Shown: positions 1 through 4,979 of the stretch, piece after piece
How the letters are laid out: each line of letters begins with the position of its first letter
How positions within the stretch are numbered: the first letter of the stretch is position 1
Origin: Gammaproteobacteria bacterium
Lineage (GTDB): Bacteria > Pseudomonadota > Gammaproteobacteria > UBA6429
Length of the DNA stretch: 12,568 bases
Direction: 5' to 3'
Assembly: GCA_003232015.1 (NCBI GenBank)
Contig: QIKU01000039.1
Span: 1-12,568, forward strand
Notes under the pieces: generated by a model
The model's input: only the letters and a program-made list of their open reading frames with translations
What the model was told of the DNA's origin: nothing
The model's database searches: none
Position numbers and translations under genes: made by a program

Positions 1-1
1 T

Positions 2-439
2 AATGTTCATAATATAAAACTAAAGCGTTCACGAGTTTATCCAAATGATGTAATTATGAATATTGTTGGTCCACCTTTGGGCAAGGTGGCTATACTAAAT
101 AATGATTATCCTGAATGGAATATGAATCAAGCGTTAGCTGTATTTAGACCTTTAGGAGGTATTCTCAGTAGATATATCTATTATATGTTATCTACAGACA
201 GCATCCTTAATTCAGTGCTACAGGATGTAAAAGGCACAGCTGGTCAAGATAATTTATCACTTGAGCAATGCCGTAACTTAGAATTTCCAATACCTTCGAT
301 ACAAGAACAACTCCGTATTGTCAAAAAAGTTGATAAGCTAATAATGTTATGCGGACAACTTGAAGTCCGCATCAGCGAAACAAAAGCAACTCAGTTACAT
401 CTGGCTGACACCATGGCTGAACAGGCTATTAATAAATAA
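2..439 (+). CDS. hsdS: Type I restriction-modification specificity subunit HsdS, C-terminal part (5' end outside window)
   Basis: The frame is open from the window edge, so this is the last 145 residues of a longer protein; the ATG at 56 is internal. HsdS is the DNA-recognition subunit of type I restriction-modification enzymes and binds HsdM and HsdR. The visible part fits the second target-recognition domain and the following conserved helix. It has a segment like 'ND-VIMNIVGPPLGKVAIL' (the family's 'GDvl...ivGp.lGkva' stretch), then 'SIQEQLRIVKKVDKL', which begins the coiled-coil conserved region, ending in 'ADTMAEQAINK'. hsdM is presumably upstream, out of view. No hsdR is seen downstream; the next gene, 5 bp on, is an unrelated unknown protein. 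Base composition is AT-rich like the rest of the left third. The family call is firm; the DNA target cannot be read from this. Confidence 0.88.
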   Translation, partial: NVHNIKLKRSRVYPNDVIMNIVGPPLGKVAILNNDYPEWNMNQALAVFRPLGGILSRYIYYMLSTDSILNSVLQDVKGTAGQDNLSLEQCRNLEFPIPSIQEQLRIVKKVDKLIMLCGQLEVRISETKATQLHLADTMAEQAINK

Positions 440-444
440 ATGTT

Positions 445-2088
445 ATGCAACTAAATAAAAATATACTTAGAGATTCAAATGTAATCTTTGAAAATAATAG
501 TGAATATAGAAGCTGTTGGAATGCAAAAGGATTATACAATTCGATGCAATTTGTATTGAGGCTGCGCCCCGACATACATAAATTGCTAGATCGTTGTGAT
601 ATTGGAATAGTTAAATCAGGTGACATTGACTTTGATACTTTCCAAGCCTTTTCAACATACCTTCATGAAACAATTCATTGGTGGCAACATATAGGCTCAA
701 CTTCTGGGCTAATTCTAAGCATGACTTACCCTAGCCAAGCTCACCTAAATCATAAACATTTAAATGATTTCTTAAAATACTCAGGAAAAAAGAAATCCAT
801 ACTTAAATTTTATGAGTTGAATGTTAAACCTGAAATACATGATTCTAGTGAATTTCAAACAATTAATCGTATTTTAAATAACTTCTTTGATATTGAATTT
901 TATAGAAGTTTGGTTGTTAACCCTAGTAATGCTGAGGATATCGTTAACGATAAATATTTTGAATGTATGGGGCATTCATTTGATATAGCATACTCATCAG
1001 TTTTAAATGTTTTATCTAATACGTTTGATCCTGAATGTGAATATTTTCCTGACCCACGAAAATGGGAAAAGAAATTTATGAAATTAAGAGAAGATAAACA
1101 TACTGGTTATTTTTACAAATCTGACATTCATCTTTCTCCTATTGGCTTAAAAGAACTATTTGAAGGCCAAGCACGTTTTATTCAAATACAGTATTTGTAT
1201 TTTGGATCAGGTGAGAAATTTAATTGGGATGACTTCCGAGAGATGGGAATGTTATCTGGTGTATATGTAAAAGCATTTGAAATATTTATTGAATCTACAG
1301 AATCTGACTGGCCTGTTAGTATTGATGATCCGTTGGTTGCATTGTTTTTATTGATTTGTGACATATCTATGAACCCATCAGATGGATTTCCTTTTGATAT
1401 ATACCATTTTGAATCATTTATTGAGTCAACGGATCCTGGAACTAGATTTATATACTTGTGTAGGATAATTGCAACGCAACATAGCTCATTGAAAACCAAA
1501 ATAGTCGAATATTCTAAAGAAGAATATATTGAAGTTTGTGAAATATTGTGTAAATCAATTGTGACTGCAACTCCTTTAGATATAGCTCACAAAGTAGTAT
1601 CTATGAGTGAACAATCTGCTGGTTTAATAAAATTATTAAAAGAGGGAGAGACCTTTTGTTTTTTTGATGAAAATTTACCGATACGTGTAATTTATGACCG
1701 GTTTATTCGCTATAACAAAGATAAAATTAAAAGTCCTCATTTATTCTGTTGGGCTGGTGTTTGGGCCGCGGGCAAAAAATGTTCAGAAGAATTTATGGAG
1801 CTTTTTTTAGAGCATCAATCATTATTTAGCGATAAAGCTGATGGTGATATCTATCCGCGCAGTTTTCCTGATAAAGAAGAAAAAATAGTACAAAAAACTT
1901 TTGATTCTTTTTATTCATGGAATACATCATATGACCTATGTCGGCAGTGGATCGTCGATGAAGGGCCTTTTAATTATGACTATTTTTGGTTAACCAGCAA
2001 ACACAGTATGGAAGAATTATCGCAGTGGGCTAAGCGTAATTTTGAGGCCGCATATAAAGTAAATCCAGATGAATTCGAGATATTTTAA
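445..2088 (+). CDS. Unknown 547-residue protein with HExxH...EGxA zinc-metallopeptidase-like motifs
   Basis: I do not recognise the family. What is visible: H74-E75-T-I-H78 in the sequence 'YLHETIHWWQHIGSTSG', a classic HExxH zinc-binding helix with further aromatic residues and H82 behind it. About 160 residues later comes 'ELFEGQARFIQ' (E237/E240), which resembles the EGxA helix that supplies the third zinc ligand in gluzincins. There is no signal peptide or clear membrane segment, so the protein is probably cytoplasmic. The C-terminal third is rich in Trp, Tyr, Asp and Glu. The start at 445 lies 5 bp after the hsdS stop with no obvious Shine-Dalgarno sequence, suggesting coupled translation in one operon with hsdS. 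That position, where hsdR or an accessory defence gene often sits, suggests a defence role, but this is inference. The catalytic assignment rests on motifs only. Confidence 0.7.
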   Translation: MQLNKNILRDSNVIFENNSEYRSCWNAKGLYNSMQFVLRLRPDIHKLLDRCDIGIVKSGDIDFDTFQAFSTYLHETIHWWQHIGSTSGLILSMTYPSQAHLNHKHLNDFLKYSGKKKSILKFYELNVKPEIHDSSEFQTINRILNNFFDIEFYRSLVVNPSNAEDIVNDKYFECMGHSFDIAYSSVLNVLSNTFDPECEYFPDPRKWEKKFMKLREDKHTGYFYKSDIHLSPIGLKELFEGQARFIQIQYLYFGSGEKFNWDDFREMGMLSGVYVKAFEIFIESTESDWPVSIDDPLVALFLLICDISMNPSDGFPFDIYHFESFIESTDPGTRFIYLCRIIATQHSSLKTKIVEYSKEEYIEVCEILCKSIVTATPLDIAHKVVSMSEQSAGLIKLLKEGETFCFFDENLPIRVIYDRFIRYNKDKIKSPHLFCWAGVWAAGKKCSEEFMELFLEHQSLFSDKADGDIYPRSFPDKEEKIVQKTFDSFYSWNTSYDLCRQWIVDEGPFNYDYFWLTSKHSMEELSQWAKRNFEAAYKVNPDEFEIF

Positions 2089-2176
2089 TAATTAAAAATT
2101 CGAGCTGAGATATTTAATTGAAACTCTTGTCATTTAGCTTATGCAAGTAATTGGATAAATGATTCATTGTGCAAAA

Positions 2177-2443
2177 TCATAAAATTGGTTCAATTATATT
2201 TAATTTAATTAATCTAATAGTAACTGCTTGTACACTTACTCTAAAAATACCAGCTAATTTTGTTACTCCAAGCTCATCAAGTAAGTCAATATCTTGAGCT
2301 TCAATTTCTTTTTCAATCATATATTTCGGCATTAATAGTGCAGCAGCAAATGCATTTGCTTCTATTTCTTGTCTACTGGTTCCGTGAGATGAAGTTGCAT
2401 TACGGTAATAGGTTGGATTAGAGTCAAAGGGGTCAAGTATCAT
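2177..2443 (-). pseudogene. C-terminal remnant of an ImmA/IrrE-family metallopeptidase-like protein
   Basis: The readable 88 residues contain 'YYRNATSSHGTSRQEIEANAFAAALLMP' in pieces: the 'R...S..G....EIEANAFAAALLMP' block (about residues 13-39) is the hallmark that follows the active site in ImmA/IrrE proteins. The tail 'LAGIFRVSVQAVTIRLIKL' matches the family's usual 'LA..F.VS..A...RL..L' end. ImmA/IrrE proteins are zinc peptidases, often paired with an HTH repressor and active in stress or mobile-element control. The HExxH helix that should precede this block is absent: upstream the frame stays open but reads as unrelated sequence and runs into the transposase remnant at 2480. I therefore call it truncated rather than a short gene. 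It converges on the metallopeptidase-like gene, with 88 bp between the two stops. Confidence 0.7.
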
Positions 2444-2479
2444 ATTAACGGCTTTGAGATAATTTGTTAGTCTAAGATT

Positions 2480-2557
2480 ATGCCTAGACCGATGCGAATA
2501 GAGTATGAATACGCGTACTATTACGTAATGAATTGTGGTTGTGCTTACACTGGATAA
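2480..2557 (+). pseudogene. N-terminal remnant of a REP-associated tyrosine transposase (RAYT, IS200-like Y1 family)
   Basis: The ATG at 2480 opens 25 codons reading MPRPMRIEYEYAYYYVMN then CGCAYTG and a stop. RAYT/TnpA_REP proteins characteristically begin 'M.RPLRIEY.GA.YHV..RGNAR'. The match in order and spacing is very strong for the first 18 residues, and the two Cys codons (TGT) would be CGT Arg in the consensus RGRA, as expected of decay by C-to-T change. Homology ends around 2545, where the sequence switches to something else; the HUH motif and catalytic tyrosine are missing. These enzymes act on REP palindromes, and a REP-like inverted pair lies about 650 bp downstream at 3131-3205. 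Confidence 0.6.
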
Positions 2558-2609
2558 TAAACTGGGGCTTATTGCAGAAAAAATGGGCGTGGATAAATTG
2601 GAGATTTAA
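2535..2609 (+). pseudogene. Possible C-terminal tail of a PIN-domain (VapC-like) toxin
   Basis: In the frame ending at TAA 2607-2609 the codons read VVVLTLDNKLGLIAEKMGVD then KLEI. This resembles the last strand and helix of PIN-domain ribonucleases, where a 'vlTxDxxLxxiAexxGv' stretch carries a late acidic residue. No PIN N-terminus is present: the reading frame is closed at 2529 and the DNA there is the RAYT remnant, so the junction is near 2544. The tail stops 1 nt before the Phd antitoxin start, as expected if a toxin gene once preceded the antitoxin. The stretch is short, so chance resemblance is possible. Confidence 0.35.
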
Positions 2610-2610
2610 G

Positions 2611-2838
2611 ATGAAAGAATATAGTTTTACTGAGGCACGACAGCACTTCGCATCTATTTTGGATGAAGCTAAAAAGGAAGGTGTCGTTTGTGTTAAAAAA
2701 AGAGATGGCGAGTCATTTTATATAAAGCCAGTTGCACCAAAAAAATCACCATTGGATGTTAAAGGTGTTAGTTTAGGTCTAAGCGCATCAGACATTGTGG
2801 CTGTAATCAGGGAAGGCCGAGAGCGAAAATACAGCTAA
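2611..2838 (+). CDS. Phd/YefM-family antitoxin, apparently without its toxin
   Basis: This is a 75-residue protein. The N-terminal 'MKEYSFTEARQHFASILDEAKKEG' is the usual start of Phd/YefM antitoxins, which fold as a small DNA-binding dimerisation domain. 'VKKRDGESFYIKP' completes that domain, and the tail 'SPLDVKGVSLGLSASDIVAVIREGRER' is the variable toxin-binding part. Such proteins neutralise a cognate toxin, often a PIN or RelE/Doc-type enzyme, and repress their own operon. I chose ATG 2611 because GGAG lies at 2600-2603, 7 nt upstream, and because a longer reading from 2533 adds only non-family residues (MWLCLHW...). No toxin follows: 63 bp downstream begins a fragment of another gene on the other strand. 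A toxin may have been upstream, where a PIN-like tail is seen. It looks intact but orphaned. Confidence 0.75.
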   Translation: MKEYSFTEARQHFASILDEAKKEGVVCVKKRDGESFYIKPVAPKKSPLDVKGVSLGLSASDIVAVIREGRERKYS

Positions 2839-2901
2839 CACATTATTCTTATCGCAATATATCTGAAGTAGATTAAACCCAAGCGTATAGAGACAAACTA
2901 C

Positions 2902-3126
2902 AATGGGTACCTTTCCATCAAATAACACAAACAATCCTGCCGAATCACTTTTTCGTTTAACGTCAGCATGGCGGGCATCAACGGTTTTTTTGTTCGTATT
3001 TCATTATTGCTATAGTCAAATAATTCTTCGCCAATATTTATGCCGTCATTATTCCAGGCGTTGAGGTGAATGGTTTGCTCGCCATGAAGTTTACCAAGGC
3101 GTGTGCCAGCTTTAATTTCTTTAAAG
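2902..3126 (-). pseudogene. Duplicated 3' fragment of the AstE/AspA-like gene (copy 1)
   Basis: Positions 2926-3126 match 4002-4202 with only 5 mismatches in 201 bp by eye. The flank 2902-2925 matches 3978-4001 at about 18 of 24 positions, and homology then stops. On the minus strand it encodes the last quarter of the deacylase-like protein (from 'FKEI..GTRLGKLHGEQ' through 'CLCYLMERYP'), with no zinc-binding residues and no start. An open frame runs on through the adjacent REP element to 3233, but those residues are just translated REP DNA. This is a non-functional direct-repeat copy. Confidence 0.9.
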
Positions 3127-3130
3127 CAAG

Positions 3131-3205
3131 CCCGGATGGAATAAAATGCAATCCGGGAAGCAGCCCTCAACCTTCCCGGATTTCGCTTCGCTGCATCCAG
3201 GCTAC
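3131..3205. repeat. REP-like inverted pair (BIME-like)
   Basis: Two palindromic units face each other. Unit 1 has CCCGGAT at 3131-3137 pairing with ATCCGGG at 3151-3157. Unit 2 has CCCGGAT at 3175-3181 pairing with ATCCAGG at 3195-3201, and is followed by CTAC. Read on the minus strand, unit 2 is GTAGCCTGGATGCAGCGAAG followed by CGAAATCCGGG, which is the familiar 'GTAGCCxGGATGxAGCGxAGCGxAATCCGGG' REP type found across gammaproteobacteria. Unit 1 is the more decayed copy in the opposite orientation. A RAYT remnant, the enzyme class that mobilises such units, is nearby at 2480. Confidence 0.75.
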
Positions 3206-3246
3206 GCGCTATTTGAATATGGTTAAAAAGCAAATGTGTTTATGAT

Positions 3247-3275
3247 TTAAATTTCGATTGGATACTGTTCCATTA
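3247..3275. repeat. 29-bp direct repeat, left copy (gene 3'-end copy 2)
   Basis: This matches 3968-3996 at 27 of 29 positions. The native copy spans the stop codon and last 8 codons of the AstE/AspA-like gene. Read on the minus strand it spells IMEQYPIEI-stop against native MERYPIEI-stop. With the right copy it brackets the brnTA cassette exactly (3276-3967). Partial homology to the same sequence also occurs at 2902-2925. Confidence 0.85.
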
Positions 3276-3277
3276 TC

Positions 3278-3306
3278 TTGACGTGTACACATAATGTGCA
3301 TACACT
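3278..3306 (+). promoter_or_regulatory. brnTA promoter with overlapping operator-like inverted repeat
   Basis: TTGACG (3278-3283), a 17-bp spacer and TACACT (3301-3306) form a good sigma-70 promoter. Inside it lies an inverted repeat GTGTA-CACAT (3283-3292), A, ATGTG (3294-3298), CA, TACAC (3301-3305): a 10-bp arm with a 2-nt bulge, covering the spacer and the -10. BrnA-type antitoxins are known to repress their own promoters, so this is a natural operator candidate. Transcription would start at about 3313, at or next to the brnT ATG, so the transcript may be leaderless; no Shine-Dalgarno sequence precedes brnT. Confidence 0.55.
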
Positions 3307-3312
3307 TTATAT

Positions 3313-3567
3313 ATGGATATAAAGTGGAACCCAGGGAAGGCTGCTGAGAATTTACATAAACACGGTGTAGATTTTGCTGATGCTGTTATTGCCTTAGAAG
3401 ATGACAACGCTATTACTATTGAAGATGTTGATCACGATGAGCAGCGATTCAAAACATTAGGCATGGGTCCCAATATAAATATTCTCTATGTGATTGATAC
3501 GTATCGTGGAAATGATTGTGTCCGCATAATTTCAGCGCGGCAAGCAGATCGAAGTGAAACCAAATAG
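3313..3567 (+). CDS. brnT: BrnT-family ribonuclease toxin
   Basis: This 84-residue protein has the BrnT pattern: 'IKWNPGKAAENLHKHGVDFADA' at the N-terminus (family 'f.WDp.KA..N..KHGv.F.eA'), then 'D.DHDEQRFKTLGMG', a strand 'ILYVIDTYRGNDCVRIISAR' and the closing 'ISARQADRSE'. BrnT has a RelE-like fold and cleaves RNA, arresting growth until bound by BrnA. Length is close to the usual 85-95 residues, and the C-terminus ends a little early (…SETK). ATG 3313 is the natural start because the family begins two or three residues before the W-x-P motif. brnA follows 19 bp downstream in the usual toxin-first order. The cassette is flanked by 29-bp direct repeats of the neighbouring gene's 3' end, which points to acquisition as a unit. 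Confidence 0.88.
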   Translation: MDIKWNPGKAAENLHKHGVDFADAVIALEDDNAITIEDVDHDEQRFKTLGMGPNINILYVIDTYRGNDCVRIISARQADRSETK

Positions 3568-3586
3568 TGCTATCGAGGTTTAAATT

Positions 3587-3835
3587 ATGAGTGAAGATTT
3601 TAGCAAAGGAAAACGAGGTGCAGTAATTAAACCTGATCAGAATAAGGTTCGTATCACAATACGATTAGATGGAGATATTATCGAACATTTTAAGCAACAG
3701 GTTCATGCGGCGGGTGGGGGGAATTATCAAACACTCATTAATGATGCTCTTCATGATTATATAAAAGCGCATGATAAATCTTTAGAAGATACTTTGCGTA
3801 AAGTAATACGTGAAGAGTTAAAACAAGTAAGCTAG
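3587..3835 (+). CDS. brnA: BrnA-family antitoxin
   Basis: The 82-residue protein has a charged N-terminal arm (to about residue 15), then 'KPDQNKVRITIRLDGDIIEHFKQQVHAAGGGNYQTLINDALHDYIK' in pieces. That is the ribbon-helix-helix domain of BrnA antitoxins, with the Gly-rich turn before 'YQTLINDAL'. A short charged helix (…LRKVIREELKQVS) ends it. BrnA neutralises BrnT and, as a DNA-binding dimer, is expected to repress the shared promoter. The ATG has GAGG at 3575-3578, 8 nt upstream, a far better ribosome site than brnT has, which would favour excess antitoxin. A run of six G falls in the Gly-rich turn, but the frame continues normally through it, so no frameshift is implied. Confidence 0.85.
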   Translation: MSEDFSKGKRGAVIKPDQNKVRITIRLDGDIIEHFKQQVHAAGGGNYQTLINDALHDYIKAHDKSLEDTLRKVIREELKQVS

Positions 3836-3886
3836 ATGTGGTGTTATAGGGCTGTGCTGCCGTTCCAGAAAGATTGCCGCACTATC

Positions 3887-3910
3887 GCTCGCAATGAGCA
3901 AAGTTTTTTT
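3887..3910 (+). terminator. Weak candidate terminator after brnA
   Basis: GCTC (3887-3890), a 5-nt loop and GAGC (3896-3899) are followed by AAAG and seven T (3904-3910). The stem is only 4 bp, so this is a weak hairpin, but it is the only hairpin-plus-T-run after brnA. A longer imperfect inverted repeat, CTGCCGTTCC (3857-3866) with GGAACAGCAG (3929-3938), encloses it. Confidence 0.3.
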
Positions 3911-3967
3911 AATGTTGAAATGTTTAACGGAACAGCAGTGACAGATTGTGTATTCGTTACAGTATAG

Positions 3968-3996
3968 TTATATTTCGATTGGATACCGTTCCATTA
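3968..3996. repeat. 29-bp direct repeat, right (native) copy at the deacylase gene stop
   Basis: This is the partner of 3247-3275 (27 of 29 positions identical). It covers the stop codon and final eight codons of the AstE/AspA-like gene. The 692 bp between the two copies hold only brnT, brnA and their control sequences, so the repeats act as the borders of a cassette. No integrase is visible in the window. Confidence 0.85.
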
Positions 3997-4978
3997 AGTA
4001 GCACAAACAATCCTGCCGAATCACTTTTTCGTTTAACGTCAGCATGGCGGGCATCAATGGTTTTTTTGTTCGTATTTCATTATTGCTATAGTCAAATAAT
4101 TCTTCGCCAATATTTATGCCGTCATTATTCCAGGCGTTGAGGTGAATAGTTTGCTCGCCATGAAGTTTACCAAGGCGTGTGCCGACTTCAATTTCTTTAA
4201 AGTTCATATGGTCAATGTTTTCATCTAAACAGATATGGCAGTGTTGGCCATTAAAACTAAAGCTGGCTTGCTCCGGGATTTTTACAATGGCAATGGTATG
4301 GAACAGGTCAATATCCTGTTTTGCTATTGGGTGCTGCGGCAGTTCGGATAAATGCAGTGCCGCATCGATATACTCAAAGGCATGCTCAACGGATGTGCTT
4401 TGTCCAACCTGACCACACTCGATGGTCACCGAGGGGCAGATGTCAGCAAAGGCTTGTGACTGTACGCCGAGTGGACGGGTAAAGTAAACAATCGTGCGGC
4501 TGAATAATCTTGCAAAGTGGAAGAATGCATTCTCGCATTTGTTAATGCAGGCGTAATGCGGGTTTAAGCCGGTGTTATTGTGGATGTCTATACTGGCAAA
4601 CACGTGACGATCACGCATATCGTCTTTTATTTGTTGCATCATAATGGTTTCATTACTACTGGCTTGCTCGGTTCCAGGCCAGATACGATTGTAATCGGGT
4701 TGCTGTTCGAGTCGGCGGAGTCCTTGTTGTGCAGCTTTCACATTGCCTATAAAAAAACTAAAACTACGGGGCAGGGTTTGCTCTTTATATTTCACCAGTA
4801 GTTTTTGAATAGCTTGTAGGCCGGTTGTTTCATTGCCGTGTAATAAGGTGGACACAAATAACGGCTCTTTATGTCGGCCTTCTAAATGAAAAAGAGTAGG
4901 GCCATTTAAAACCGTATGCAACCTGGTTGATTCAACCATTAAAAATTTTTCTGGAACTTTGGTAAGCGTTGTTAGCAT
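3968..4978 (-). CDS. AstE/AspA-family (succinylglutamate desuccinylase/aspartoacylase-like) zinc deacylase
   Basis: This 336-residue protein is of the M14-related AstE/AspA fold, which hydrolyses N-acyl amino acids or similar amides with one zinc. Visible motifs: H47-G-N-E50 (first zinc ligands), N97-R98 in 'DYNRIWPG' (substrate carboxylate binding), H133 in 'SIDIHNNTG' (third ligand) and E187 in 'VTIECGQ' (general base). The C-terminal third is the usual beta-rich lid. I prefer the ATG at 4978: it lies 1 nt after the stop of the upstream ligase gene, whereas the longer option (5029, 17 more residues) would overlap that gene by about 50 bp. Neither has a clear Shine-Dalgarno sequence, so translational coupling is likely. 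Substrate is unknown; it is not clearly AstE, as no arginine-succinyl pathway genes are present. Its 3' end is copied at 2902-3126 and at 3247-3275. Confidence 0.8.
   Translation of the reverse strand: MLTTLTKVPEKFLMVESTRLHTVLNGPTLFHLEGRHKEPLFVSTLLHGNETTGLQAIQKLLVKYKEQTLPRSFSFFIGNVKAAQQGLRRLEQQPDYNRIWPGTEQASSNETIMMQQIKDDMRDRHVFASIDIHNNTGLNPHYACINKCENAFFHFARLFSRTIVYFTRPLGVQSQAFADICPSVTIECGQVGQSTSVEHAFEYIDAALHLSELPQHPIAKQDIDLFHTIAIVKIPEQASFSFNGQHCHICLDENIDHMNFKEIEVGTRLGKLHGEQTIHLNAWNNDGINIGEELFDYSNNEIRTKKPLMPAMLTLNEKVIRQDCLCYLMERYPIEI
4002..4202. repeat. 201-bp direct repeat, native copy (partner of 2926-3126)
   Basis: There are 5 mismatches in 201 bp relative to 2926-3126, same orientation, constant offset of 1076 bp. 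It lies within the C-terminal coding part of the AstE/AspA-like gene. Recombination between the copies would delete the REP pair and brnTA and restore a nearly unchanged deacylase gene. Confidence 0.9.
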
Positions 4979-4979
4979 T

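Noticed and set aside
2089..2176. Terminator between the convergent metallopeptidase-like gene and the ImmA remnant
   Set aside because: The 88-bp spacer is AT-rich, but I found no hairpin followed by a T-run on either strand.
2533..2610. Upstream extension of the Phd antitoxin to an ATG at 2533
   Set aside because: The added residues (MWLCLHW...) do not fit the family, and ATG 2611 has GGAG at proper distance.
2898..3233. 111-codon minus-strand open frame as a separate protein gene
   Set aside because: Its C-terminal part is a copy of the AstE/AspA-like 3' end and its N-terminal part is just translated REP palindrome DNA; no ribosome site.
2902..3996. Three related repeats as a CRISPR-like array
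   Set aside because: Copies differ in length, spacing is irregular, the spaces hold genes, and the repeat is clearly the 3' end of a protein gene.
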